From Hyphomicrobiales bacterium (GTDB lineage: Bacteria; Pseudomonadota; Alphaproteobacteria; Rhizobiales; Xanthobacteraceae): a DNA stretch of 44,785 nt. Shown in pieces: positions 8,080 to 16,090 of the stretch. The stretch is from the NCBI GenBank assembly GCA_019237215.1, contig JAFAHL010000443.1, positions 1 to 44,785 on the forward strand, in the 5' to 3' direction. The notes beneath the pieces were generated by a model. The model saw nothing but the letters and a program-made list of their open reading frames with translations. It was not told where the DNA came from and made no database searches. A program made the translations under genes and the position numbers. Each line of letters begins with the position of its first letter. The first letter of the stretch is position 1.

Positions 8080-8578
8080 AAGAGGCAAGCGCATCGCGGA
8101 TGAGCTTGCCGCGTGCGGCGTGCGGCTCGTTGCGTCGCTTCCCGACAACTGGTTGACGGGCGTCATCGACGCCGTCGACCGGGACGACCGCTTCGTGCAC
8201 ATCCCGGTCAATCGGGAGGAATCCGCGATCGGGCTTTGCTCCGGCGCCTATATGGGCGCCATGGGGTGCGCGGCGCTGATGGGCGCGTCGGGCTTCATGA
8301 CGGTGATCTACGCCATCACCAAGATCAACTACACCTATGAAATTCCGCTGTTTTTGCTGCTCACTTTGCGCGGCGGCGTCGGCGACCATCACAAGCACCA
8401 CGCGTCGAACAGCCTTTATCTTCGCCCGGTGCTCGATGCCATCAACATGCCCTATCAGATCATCGACGAACCCGGCGATATCTCCGTGATCTCCCGCTGT
8501 TATCGCCACACGCGCACGTTCTCCCGGCCGATGGCCGTCGTTTTCACGCGCGATCTGCTACGGGGCGGCCGGGCATGA
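8060..8578 (+). CDS. TPP-dependent 2-oxo-acid decarboxylase, alpha (N-terminal domain) subunit
   Basis: This 172-residue protein corresponds to the pyrimidine-binding half of a thiamine-diphosphate decarboxylase. It is like the alpha subunit of sulfopyruvate decarboxylase (ComD) or the N-terminal half of phosphonopyruvate decarboxylase. NREESAIGLCSGAYMGA (51-67) carries the glutamate that activates the TPP pyrimidine, and GASGFMTVIYAITKINYTYE follows as in that subfamily. The histidine-rich GDHHKHHAS is a striking segment near the predicted active site. The start at 8060 follows a purine-rich GAGGAGG (8041-8047) and lies inside the end of the Mo hydroxylase gene. It overlaps the beta gene by four bases, so a 1:1 complex is expected. 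The substrate could be a sulfo-, phosphono- or other substituted pyruvate; sequence alone does not decide. Confidence 0.82.
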   Translation: MNDKSSERGKRIADELAACGVRLVASLPDNWLTGVIDAVDRDDRFVHIPVNREESAIGLCSGAYMGAMGCAALMGASGFMTVIYAITKINYTYEIPLFLLLTLRGGVGDHHKHHASNSLYLRPVLDAINMPYQIIDEPGDISVISRCYRHTRTFSRPMAVVFTRDLLRGGRA

Positions 8579-9186
8579 ATTACCTCGACTGTTTTCGAGC
8601 ACTCGCGCGCCGCCGCACCGATCAGCTGGTCGTGACCTCGGCGGGCAATTCCAGCCAAGCCTGGTGGGCGGCCACGCACGATAGCGAGGCAAGCTTTTAT
8701 CTCGATGCGTCGATGAGCCTCTCGACGATGTTCGCATCCGGGCTCGCGCTCGCGCGACCGGAGCTCAAAATCTGGGCCTTCATGGGCGATGGCGCGTTTT
8801 GCATGAACCCGGGCATGCTCATGGTCGAGCGGCAGATGAACCTGCCGAACTTGACGCACTTCCTGGTCTCGAACCGGGTCTATGGCGCGACCTCCAATGC
8901 GGGGCTGCCCAATGTCGGCAGCAACGATTATGCGGCGATCGCGCGTGCCATGGGTCTCGAGCGCGTGTTCGAGTTTCGCACTTTGGAGGCGCTCGAACGC
9001 GACTTCGCGACGGTGATGGCCGCGAACGTGGCCGGTCATACTTTCGTGGTGCTCGAGGTGAAGCCTTTTTCGGATGCGGAGCAGAAGCTCGAGCAGCCGC
9101 CCTTCGACGGACCAGAACTGAAATACCGCTTTGGACGCTACATCGAAGCGCGAACCGATTGCGATATTTTCGGATATCGGCTGTGA
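8575..9186 (+). CDS. TPP-dependent 2-oxo-acid decarboxylase, beta (C-terminal domain) subunit
   Basis: This 203-residue protein is the pyrophosphate-binding half that pairs with the preceding alpha subunit. The TPP/Mg motif runs from GDG (71-73) through GMLMVERQMNLPNL to the metal-ligand region SNRVYGA (Asn100). Length and layout match sulfopyruvate decarboxylase beta (ComE) and the C-terminal half of phosphonopyruvate decarboxylase. Translation starts at the ATG in the ATGA overlap with the alpha gene. It is the last gene before a 192-base gap that precedes the Rid-family gene. The family call is firm; the reaction (loss of CO2 from a 2-oxo acid to give an aldehyde) is inferred from the family. 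Confidence 0.85.
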   Translation: MNYLDCFRALARRRTDQLVVTSAGNSSQAWWAATHDSEASFYLDASMSLSTMFASGLALARPELKIWAFMGDGAFCMNPGMLMVERQMNLPNLTHFLVSNRVYGATSNAGLPNVGSNDYAAIARAMGLERVFEFRTLEALERDFATVMAANVAGHTFVVLEVKPFSDAEQKLEQPPFDGPELKYRFGRYIEARTDCDIFGYRL

Positions 9187-9378
9187 TCCAATCTCTTGGA
9201 AACTAGCTTCGATCCTGTCCGAATGAGATCGTTACGGCTTGATCGGAACGTCGGGAAGTATCCCGGACGGTAGATCTGTTCCACTGTGAGCGAAATCAAA
9301 GCGGGCACGGACGACGAGATGATGCAAAGGAGCCGCCTCGCAGATTGACGCCCAGTTTCCCCACGGAGAAGCAAGCGC

Positions 9379-9777
9379 ATGCCCAAGCAGCAGATCACCT
9401 CGGCAAAAATCCGCCAGCCGTCGGGCCATTTTTCCCATGCCACGATGGTTGCTGCGCGCGGCCGCATCGTCTTCATTTCCGGCATGACCGCGCGGCGGCC
9501 GGACGGCACGATTGCGGGCATCGGTGACGTCGAAGCGCAGACCCGCCAGGTGTGCGAGAATTTGAAGGCCGCGGTCGAGCAGGCCGGCGGCAACATGGAC
9601 GACATCTGCCGGGTCGACGTCTACGTCCGCAACATGGAGCATTTCGAGCAGATCCACAAAGTGCGGCGTGAATATTTTCGTCCGCCGGCGCCGGCCTCGA
9701 CGATGGTCGAGGTCTGCAAGATGACGTCGCCCGACTATCTCATCGAGATCAACGCCATCGCGGTCATCGCCGAGTGA
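9379..9777 (+). CDS. Rid family (YjgF/YER057c/UK114) protein without the RidA arginine
   Basis: This 132-residue single-domain protein has the Rid fold: GRIVFISGMTARRPDG (28-43), QTRQVCENLKAAVEQAGG, CRVDVYVRNMEHF and the C-terminal LIEINAIAVI. Archetypal RidA hydrolyses reactive enamines and imines and needs an arginine in PxRxxVEV. Here that position reads PASTMVEV, with Ser107 in its place, so the protein belongs to another Rid subfamily and imine-deaminase activity should not be assumed. GGAGAAG (9365-9371) lies seven bases before the ATG. It closes the + strand cluster that began with the ABC importer, separated by 192 bases in which I see only a weak 5-base stem. Confidence 0.85.
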   Translation: MPKQQITSAKIRQPSGHFSHATMVAARGRIVFISGMTARRPDGTIAGIGDVEAQTRQVCENLKAAVEQAGGNMDDICRVDVYVRNMEHFEQIHKVRREYFRPPAPASTMVEVCKMTSPDYLIEINAIAVIAE

Positions 9778-9920
9778 CGTGTGGCAACGCCGCCGCGCTG
9801 AGCAAGTCAGCGTGTTGTTGTTGTCGACGGGACGCCGATGAGGGTGCGGATTTTCGTGATGGAGGGCAGCGCAGGACCTGCGGGAGCACGCCGCTTCGGC
9901 GCCCAACCCGTCCTTTGCGA

Positions 9921-10736
9921 TCATGTTTCGAACTGGGCCTTGCGCCATTTCAACGCGGCGCCCAATCCTTCCTTGCGGGCGAGCTCGCGGAACTGGGTTG
10001 CGACCTCGGTCTGCGCGGCATAGAGCGGCGCGACCACGTCGATACCGGCCTGCATCGCGTTGCGAAAGCCGGCAGCGTCGGCACCGCGATTGATGGCGAG
10101 CTTGGTGGCCGCAAGCGCCTCGGGGGCGATCAGCGCCATGCGCCGGGCAAGTTTCAGCGTGTCGTCGGATAGACTGTCACGCGGCACCACGCGGTTGACC
10201 ATGCCGAGCTCGAGCGCCGTCGGCGCGTCGATCATGTCGCCGAGATAGAGGAGCTCGCGCGCCTTCTTGAAGCCGATAATCCACGGCATCACGAAGCCGG
10301 GCCCGGCCTGCGAGTATCTACTTTCCGGCTCGCCGAACATCGCATCGTCCGCCGCGATCGTAAGGTCGCAGAACATGGCGAGCTCGCAGCCGGCTCCGAG
10401 CGCGTGGCCCTGCACCGAGGCAAGCACGGGTTTGCGCATGTACCAGGGCATCAGCTCGAGCGCGAGGCTGGTGCCGAGCCGCTCGTGATATTTGAGCGCA
10501 TCGTGTCGCCAGGCCTCGCTGCCGGAACCGCCGGCGAGGTCGTAGCCCACGCAGAAGCTGCGGCCGGCGCCGCGCAGCACCACCACGCTGGTCGCCGGAT
10601 CCTCGTCCGCCCTGGTCAGCGTCGCGGCAAGCTCGCGGCGCAGATCCGTACTCAGCGCATTGAGCTTTTCCGGACGATTCAACGTGACGAAACCAACCTT
10701 CGCGTCGGTCTCGTAGAGCACCAGAGCCTGGGTCAT
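9921..10736 (-). CDS. enoyl-CoA hydratase/isomerase family protein
   Basis: This 271-residue crotonase-fold enzyme is probably a hydratase or isomerase of a CoA thioester. It shows NRPEKLNALS (20-29), the oxyanion loop SFCVGYDLAGG (60-70), GHALGAGCELAMFCD (110-124) and FGEPESRYSQAGPG with Glu136 near the usual catalytic acid position. The start at 10736 follows AGGGGA at good spacing. It is the last gene of a minus-strand operon holding a polyamine-type ABC importer and an ADP-forming acyl-CoA synthetase, beginning 22 bases after the binding-protein stop. That context suggests it acts on the CoA ester made by the synthetase. Between its end and the convergent Rid-family gene (9778-9920) no terminator is visible. 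Confidence 0.85.
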   Translation of the reverse strand: MTQALVLYETDAKVGFVTLNRPEKLNALSTDLRRELAATLTRADEDPATSVVVLRGAGRSFCVGYDLAGGSGSEAWRHDALKYHERLGTSLALELMPWYMRKPVLASVQGHALGAGCELAMFCDLTIAADDAMFGEPESRYSQAGPGFVMPWIIGFKKARELLYLGDMIDAPTALELGMVNRVVPRDSLSDDTLKLARRMALIAPEALAATKLAINRGADAAGFRNAMQAGIDVVAPLYAAQTEVATQFRELARKEGLGAALKWRKAQFET

Positions 10737-10758
10737 TCCCGGTTCCCCTGCCGCCGTG

Positions 10759-11841
10759 CTAGGAGGCGAGCCACTGCGTGAAGCGCTCTTCGAGCGCGAC
10801 GATCCGGTCCGCCTCCCATTCGTCGTCCTCCCGGATCGAAACCGCGAGATTCTCGCTGTAGGTCGGCAGCACAACCGCGATGTCGTGCGGGATGAATTCG
10901 AAGGCCGCCGGATTGGTCGGGCCGTAGTAGAGCCGCCGGTTGAACTCGGCCTGGGGCTTGGCTTGCGCGGAGAACTGGATGAATTCCCACGCGAGCTTGC
11001 GGTTGGGCGCGCCCTTGAGCACGCACCACGTGCTCGTGCTGCGGACCGCGCCGTTCCAGATGAGCTCGACCGGCACCCCCGCCTCCTTCAGTTCGCTCGC
11101 GCGTCCGTTCCAGATCGACATCATATCGACCTCGCCATCGCGGATGAGCTGTTGCGATTGGTTGCCCTCCCGCCACCAGACCTTGATGTGCGGTTTGATC
11201 TGGTCGAGCTTCTTGAACGCGCGGTCGATGTCGAGCGGATAGAGCCGATCGGCGGGCACGCCGTCGGCGAGCAAGGCAAAAATCAGCGTGCGCGGGGAAT
11301 CGTTGATGCACAAGGCGCGGGCGCCGGGGAATTTCCCGGCGTCCCAGAAGTCGGCCCAGCTCCGGGGACCGCCGTCGGGGAATTTGTCGCGGCGATAGCA
11401 CAGGTTCGTGCCCTGAATATTGGAGGCGACGCCATGACCGTTGGCCACGATCGCCTCCGCCGGCAGCGTGCCCCTTTTGAAGATCGCCCAATCGATCGGC
11501 TCGGCCAGTCCCTCGCGGCTGGCGCGCAGCCACTGCATGGAGTTGACAGATGTCATGTCGAATTCGTATCGGCCGGCTTGCACCTGCGCCTTGATCCTCG
11601 CATAGGACACCGGCGTGACGGTGCGGACCTGGATGCCGGTCAAGGCGGTGAACGGCTTGAAATAGGCGGCCTCCTGCGCGGCGGTAAAGCTCCCGCCCCA
11701 GGAGTTTACATATAAGGTGCGCGTCTGCGCGATCGTGCGGTCGGTGATAATGAGCGGACCAAGCGCCGCTGCGGCTGCCGCGGCGCCCGCTTTCTGCAGA
11801 AAGCGCCGACGCCTGCGGACGAAACGCCAAGTCGTCCTCAT
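10759..11841 (-). CDS. polyamine-type ABC transporter substrate-binding protein (PotD/PotF class)
   Basis: This 360-residue binding protein has a Tat-like signal: RRRRRFLQKAG followed by an alanine-rich hydrophobic run and TIAQTRT. The mature part shows LYVNSWGGSFTAAQEAAYF, ALTGIQVRTVTPVS, ASNIQGTNLCYRRDKFPDGG and IKPHIKVWWREGNQSQQLI, all typical of the PotD/AfuA-like spermidine/putrescine class. I chose the ATG at 11841 because GGAGGG lies eight bases upstream; an in-frame start 12 codons earlier has no such site. The gene follows the PotA-like ATPase and is separated from it by the twin-hairpin repeat (11881-12046). It is clearly paralogous to the binding protein at 17053. Real ligands of this class are often not polyamines; the CoA ligase in the operon suggests a carboxylic acid. 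Confidence 0.87.
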   Translation of the reverse strand: MRTTWRFVRRRRRFLQKAGAAAAAAALGPLIITDRTIAQTRTLYVNSWGGSFTAAQEAAYFKPFTALTGIQVRTVTPVSYARIKAQVQAGRYEFDMTSVNSMQWLRASREGLAEPIDWAIFKRGTLPAEAIVANGHGVASNIQGTNLCYRRDKFPDGGPRSWADFWDAGKFPGARALCINDSPRTLIFALLADGVPADRLYPLDIDRAFKKLDQIKPHIKVWWREGNQSQQLIRDGEVDMMSIWNGRASELKEAGVPVELIWNGAVRSTSTWCVLKGAPNRKLAWEFIQFSAQAKPQAEFNRRLYYGPTNPAAFEFIPHDIAVVLPTYSENLAVSIREDDEWEADRIVALEERFTQWLAS

Positions 11842-11880
11842 CTTCCGCCCTCCATCCGCTCGGGCCGAAATGACCACATT

Positions 11881-12046
11881 CTAGTGTGGTGGATTTGAAG
11901 TTCCTACGAGTATGCAGCAAGCTCGTATAGGAACTTCAAATCCAAAAACCACACTGGAGTCATAAGTTTGCTAGTGTCCCTTTGATTCCGAAGTTCGCAC
12001 GCGAGCGCGCTGCAAGGTCTTGCGAACTTCGGAATCGGGACACTAG
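11881..12046. repeat. twin-hairpin intercistronic repeat, copy A
   Basis: Two long imperfect palindromes stand side by side. Hairpin 1 pairs 11883-11910 with 11922-11955 around an 11-base loop, with small A-rich bulges on one arm. Hairpin 2 pairs 11971-11999 with 12021-12046, perfectly except for a TTT bulge. The element begins and ends with CTAG. The last CTAG supplies the TAG stop codon of the ATPase gene (12043-12045). The other edge lies 39 bases before the binding-protein start. Copy B at 37147-37310 has the same layout; its hairpin 2 right arm is identical over 26 bases. It is not a simple terminator, since no T-tract follows either stem. It may be a mobile palindromic repeat, an mRNA processing or stability element, or both. 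Confidence 0.9.
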
Positions 12047-13113
12047 CGCCGAGCGAGCACGTACGCATCGACCACCGCCCAGGCTAGCGGCAATGTTACG
12101 CCCGGGCGCAGAACCTCGGGATCGCCGCCGACGATGCGCGCGCGCAGCGGCAGCCCGCGCGCCTTGCCGATCACCAGGATGGAATCGCCGTAGTTGATGA
12201 TGTCGTCGACCACGAGGTCGATCGCATTGTCGGCGCCGTCGGTCGCGCCGGGCGGGCGCAGCCGCAGGCGTTCCGGCCGGATCATGAGATCGACGTCGCC
12301 GGGCGGGAGCGTCGCTTGCTGGGCGACCCGCACCGGGCCGATCGCGGCGAGCTCGACCCATCCCGGACGCGACGGATCGACCCGACCGGCCAAGAAATTA
12401 CTGTCGCCGATGAATTCCCCGACGAAGCGGTTGGCCGGGCGGTTGTAGACGTCGAGCGGGGATCCGACTTGTTCGATCTTGCCGTTGCAGAATACGGCGA
12501 TGCGATCGGACATCGTCATCGCCTCGGTCTGGTCATGCGTGACGTAGATCATGGTGATGCCGATTTCGCGGTGGATGCGCTTGATCTCGACTTGCATCTG
12601 CTCGCGCAAATTCTTGTCGAGCGCGCCCAGCGGCTCGTCGAGCAAAAGCACGTCCGGATTGAACACGAGGCCGCGCGCGAGCGCGACACGCTGCTGCTGG
12701 CCGCCGGATAATTCGCGCGGATACCTGTCGGCGAACCGGCGCAAGCCCACGAGCTCGAGCATGTGCCGTGCGCGCTTTTCGATGTCGCTTTTGGGAAACC
12801 GCCGCATCTTGAGCGGAAACACCACGTTCTTCGCCGCCGTCATGTGCGGGAACAGGGCATAGTTCTGGAACACCATGCCGATGTTGCGCTCGTAGGGCTT
12901 GCTGCGAACGAGATCGTGTCCATCGAGTTCGATGACGCCGCTGGTTGGAGTCTCGAACCCGGCGATCATCAGCAGCGTGGTGGTCTTGCCGGAGCCGCTG
13001 GGGCCCAGCAACGTGACGAATTCCCCTCGCTCGACGTCGAGCGAGACATCGTCGACGGCGTTGCTCCTGCCGTCGTACGATTTCACGACTTGGCGCAGGC
13101 GAAGATAGGCCAC
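12043..13113 (-). CDS. polyamine-type ABC transporter ATP-binding protein (PotA class)
   Basis: This 356-residue ATPase has an N-terminal nucleotide-binding domain and a C-terminal TOBE-like domain. Walker A GPSGSGKT is at 37-44, the Q-loop FQNYALFPHMTAAKNV at 82-97, signature LSGGQQQ at 135-141, Walker B VLLLDEP at 155-161 and the switch His in VTHD at 193. The last 120 residues contain FIGDSNFLAGRV and MIRPERLRLRPPG, which mark the MalK/PotA regulatory domain. The stop codon TAG is contributed by the right end of the twin-hairpin element. The gene comes after the acyl-CoA synthetase in the operon, separated by 50 bases. The family is certain, the substrate is not. Confidence 0.92.
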   Translation of the reverse strand: MAYLRLRQVVKSYDGRSNAVDDVSLDVERGEFVTLLGPSGSGKTTTLLMIAGFETPTSGVIELDGHDLVRSKPYERNIGMVFQNYALFPHMTAAKNVVFPLKMRRFPKSDIEKRARHMLELVGLRRFADRYPRELSGGQQQRVALARGLVFNPDVLLLDEPLGALDKNLREQMQVEIKRIHREIGITMIYVTHDQTEAMTMSDRIAVFCNGKIEQVGSPLDVYNRPANRFVGEFIGDSNFLAGRVDPSRPGWVELAAIGPVRVAQQATLPPGDVDLMIRPERLRLRPPGATDGADNAIDLVVDDIINYGDSILVIGKARGLPLRARIVGGDPEVLRPGVTLPLAWAVVDAYVLARR

Positions 13114-13163
13114 GGATCATCCCCGTGCCGGGCCCGCCGTCGCCAAGGCTATGGCGGGCTTGG

Positions 13164-15305
13164 TCATAAGCCCGCCGAAGCTTCAGCGGAGGCGGGGGCT
13201 CTCGCGACGATCAGCGCATCGACGACGATGCAGCCGCGCCCCTGCGGCAGCGCCTTGATCGGGTTGAGATCGACTTCCTCGAGAACATCGGCGTTGTGTT
13301 GAGCGAAGTCCGCGAGCGCCTCGAGACAGGTGACGACGCTCCCGACATCGGCCGCCGGCTGGCCGCGCACCGATGCCAGCAGCGCGGCGCCGCGCACCTC
13401 GGCGATCATCGCCTCGGCGTCGCCCTCGCGCAGCGGCAGCATGCGCAGCGCAAAGTCGCGGGTGACTGCGATGGCGGTACCGCCCATGCCGACAGCAAGC
13501 GACAGGCCGAAATCGGGATCGCGCGAGATGCCGGCGAAGAGCTCGACGCCGTCGGCTACGAACTCCTGCACCAGGAAGGCGCGCTCCGACGGCGGCGGAT
13601 CGAGGCGCTCGAGGCGCTCGCTCAACCGTGCGAAGGCGCGCGCAAGATCCTCGTCGTTCTCGAGGCCGACGGCGACGAGGCCAAGCTCGGTCTTGTGGGC
13701 GATTTCGTCCGCCAGCGACTTGAGCACGACGGGGTAGCTCAGCTCGCGCGCGGCGCGCGTGGCCTCTGCGATCGTCGCCACCCGAGATTCGCGCGCAACG
13801 GGCACGCCGAAGCCCGACAACAGCCGCTTCGAATCGTATTCGTTGATGGTGCGCCGTCCCGGCCTTGCCGCGAGCAGGTCGGCGAGTTCCGGGCCGCAGC
13901 GATTGGCCGATGTCCGCACCGGCCTTTGCCCCATCATGTGGCGCGCGACGCGGTCGATCGCGCCGAGGCCCTGGCGCGTGCCGCCGATCTGCACGAGGCC
14001 GGCTTCGCGCAGCGCTTTGGCCTGCCGCAGGTTCATCACCCCCGGCCGCGAACTCATGAGGTAATGCGGCTTGTGCGAGCGCTGCGCGGCCTCGACCAGC
14101 ATCTTTACGTTTTCCAGCACGCGCCCAGGATGGCCAAGCTGGCCGTCGTTGCCGGTGTCCGCGCAATAGACGATTGCCGCGATGCGCTCGCTGTCGTTCA
14201 CGACCGACATCGCGTGCGGCAGGTTGACGGCGTAGTCGCCGTTGCCCCAGGCGTCGAAGGGGTTGCCGTCGCCGGTGATGCGGCCGATCACGCGCTCGGC
14301 CTCGGCGCGCTCCGCGGACGAGAGCGCGGGAAGGTCGAGGCCCGCGGCGGTGGCGTTGTCGAGGATCATCTCGGCGAGGCCGCCGGAGCCGGTCACCACC
14401 GAAATCCCCCGGCCGCGCGGCCAGCGCTCGCCTTGGCATACCGCGAGCACCTCGCTCATCTCATCGAGGTCGCTCACCTCGATCGCGCGATGCGCCTTCA
14501 ACACTTCCGAGAACACGCGCGACTCGCCGGCGAGCCCGCCAGTATGGCTGGTGATCGCGCGCTGCGTGCGCTCCGAGCGTCCGACCTTGAGCACGACGAC
14601 CGGCTTTCCGGCGGCGGCGGCGCGGTCGAGTGCGGCGACGTAGCGCTCAGGCTCGCGCACCGTCTCGGTGAACGTCGCGATGACCTTGGTGGCGGGATCG
14701 TCGATGAGATATTCGAGATAGTCGACCGTTCGGGTGACGGCCTCGTTGCCGGCCGAGACCGAGAGGCTGATGCCATAGCGGCGCAGATCGGACAGCAGCG
14801 CAATGCAGACCGAGCCGCTCTGCGACACGATCCCGACATTGCCGGCAAGGTCGCTCGGATCCATCACGGTCTGCTTGTAGGTGGTCGAGCGCGCCGTCGG
14901 ATTGAGGATGCCCATGCAGTTCGGCCCGCACACGGGCATGCCAGCCTCGCGGCATAGATCCGCGATTTCGGCTTGCTCGCGCGCTCCATCCTCGCCGAGC
15001 TCGGCGAAGCCGGCATCGTAGATGACGGCGGCGCGCGCGCCGCGTTTGACCGCCAACCGTATCTGCTCTGGGAGGAGCGGCTTGCGGATGCTGAAGACGA
15101 CGACGTCGGGCGCCTCCGGCAGATCGGTCAGGCTCGGGTAGCAGACGAGATTGCGGACGGTTTGATATTTGGGGTTGACCGGATAGATCGCTCCGGGAAA
15201 GCCGATGGCGCCGAGCGACTCGATGACGGAGCGCGCGGGACCGACGCGATCGGTGGCTCCCACGATTGCGACCGAACGAGGTTTGACCAGCGGATCAAGC
15301 GGCAT
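13164..15305 (-). CDS. acetate--CoA ligase family protein (ADP-forming acyl-CoA synthetase)
   Basis: This 713-residue fusion joins the two halves of NDP-forming acyl-CoA synthetases. Residues 1-450 hold a CoA-binding Rossmann domain (PRSVAIVGATDRVG, YPVNPKY) and succinyl-CoA ligase-like domains with CGPNCMGILN (126-135) and SQSGS. His254 in ITSHTGGLAG is the likely phosphohistidine. Residues from about 490 form an ATP-grasp domain (YDSKRLLSGFGVPVARE, YPVVLKSLADEIAHKTELG). It would convert a carboxylate, CoA and ATP to acyl-CoA, ADP and phosphate. It sits inside a polyamine-type ABC operon, its start overlapping the end of the permease gene by 11 bases, so it is probably translated with the importer and may activate the imported acid. 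Similar enzymes act on acetate, pimelate, aromatic acids or feruloyl groups. Confidence 0.9.
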   Translation of the reverse strand: MPLDPLVKPRSVAIVGATDRVGPARSVIESLGAIGFPGAIYPVNPKYQTVRNLVCYPSLTDLPEAPDVVVFSIRKPLLPEQIRLAVKRGARAAVIYDAGFAELGEDGAREQAEIADLCREAGMPVCGPNCMGILNPTARSTTYKQTVMDPSDLAGNVGIVSQSGSVCIALLSDLRRYGISLSVSAGNEAVTRTVDYLEYLIDDPATKVIATFTETVREPERYVAALDRAAAAGKPVVVLKVGRSERTQRAITSHTGGLAGESRVFSEVLKAHRAIEVSDLDEMSEVLAVCQGERWPRGRGISVVTGSGGLAEMILDNATAAGLDLPALSSAERAEAERVIGRITGDGNPFDAWGNGDYAVNLPHAMSVVNDSERIAAIVYCADTGNDGQLGHPGRVLENVKMLVEAAQRSHKPHYLMSSRPGVMNLRQAKALREAGLVQIGGTRQGLGAIDRVARHMMGQRPVRTSANRCGPELADLLAARPGRRTINEYDSKRLLSGFGVPVARESRVATIAEATRAARELSYPVVLKSLADEIAHKTELGLVAVGLENDEDLARAFARLSERLERLDPPPSERAFLVQEFVADGVELFAGISRDPDFGLSLAVGMGGTAIAVTRDFALRMLPLREGDAEAMIAEVRGAALLASVRGQPAADVGSVVTCLEALADFAQHNADVLEEVDLNPIKALPQGRGCIVVDALIVARAPASAEASAGL

Positions 15306-16085
15306 ATCGCTCCCCCTTGCGCGGCCGTTGTCGAAAGAACAACGAGATCAGAACGCCGAGCAGCACCGCGCCCGTGAGCAGCGTCGACACCACGGCGATA
15401 ACGGGATCGGATTCGAGGCGGATCGATTCGAACATCTTTTTCGGCAGGGTCGACGCGTCGCGGCCGGCGATGAAGATTGCGACCACCGCTTCGTTGAAGG
15501 AGTGCAGGAACGCGAACAGTGCGCCGACCAGGATTGCGGGCCGCAGCACCGGCAGCGTCACCCAGAGGAAGGTGCGCAGCGGTCCGGCGCCGGCGCTCAT
15601 GGCGGCGCGTTCGAGGTTGCGGTCGAAGCCCTTGAGCGCGGCGGCGACGACCAGGAAGGCGACCGGTATCGACAACACGCTATGCGCGACGATCATGCCG
15701 GCGTAAGTGCCCACCAGGCGCAAGGGGCTCAAGAAGCTGTAATAGCCGAGCGCGCTCACGACCGCGGGCACGATGATCGGCAACATCATGACGAGGTTGA
15801 GCACGCTCTTGCCGCGGAAGCGGTAGCGCACGAAGCCGAAGGCGGCGGCAGCGCCGCGACCAGCGTGAGCGCCATCGATGCGAACGCGATGATGAAGGAG
15901 TTGGCGGTGGCCTCGAGCCACGAATGGCTCGAGAAGTATTGCGCGTAATAGCCGGTCCAATAACCCGGCGGCGGAAACTCGAACGAGATCGCCTTCGAAA
16001 AGGACATCGGCACGATGATCGCCATGGGCGCGACCAGGAAGATCGCGGCGAGCGACGCCAATAGGAGCGGAACGTGACGCGCCAT
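15295..16085 (-). pseudogene. frameshifted PotC-type ABC transporter permease
   Basis: Two reading frames together encode one intact PotC-like permease. The first 79 or so residues, from MARHVPLLLASLAAIFLV to MALTLVAAL, read in one frame. The rest, from AAAFGFVRYRFRGKS through MMLPIIVPAVVSALGYY and the coupling loop MSAGAGPLRTFLWVTLPV to the C terminus, reads in another. Adding one C to the + strand near 15848-15849 (giving GGCGGCGGCCAGCGCC) restores a 263-residue protein of normal family length. The rest of the gene looks undamaged, so this is either a sequencing or assembly error in a GC-rich run or a very recent inactivation. It follows PotB by five bases and overlaps the synthetase gene by 11 bases. 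If the shift is real the importer should be dead. Confidence 0.88.
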
Positions 16086-16090
16086 CGCCC

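Noticed and set aside
6490-8211. 573-codon minus-strand open frame opposite the Mo hydroxylase
   Set aside because: The plus-strand gene has all family motifs; the opposite frame has none.
9250-9275. Small hairpin (CGGGA/TCCCG) between the decarboxylase and the Rid gene
   Set aside because: Stem of only five or six bases without a T-tract; expected by chance in GC-rich DNA.
13296-14957. 553-codon plus-strand open frame opposite the acyl-CoA synthetase
   Set aside because: Shadow of a clearly identified minus-strand gene.
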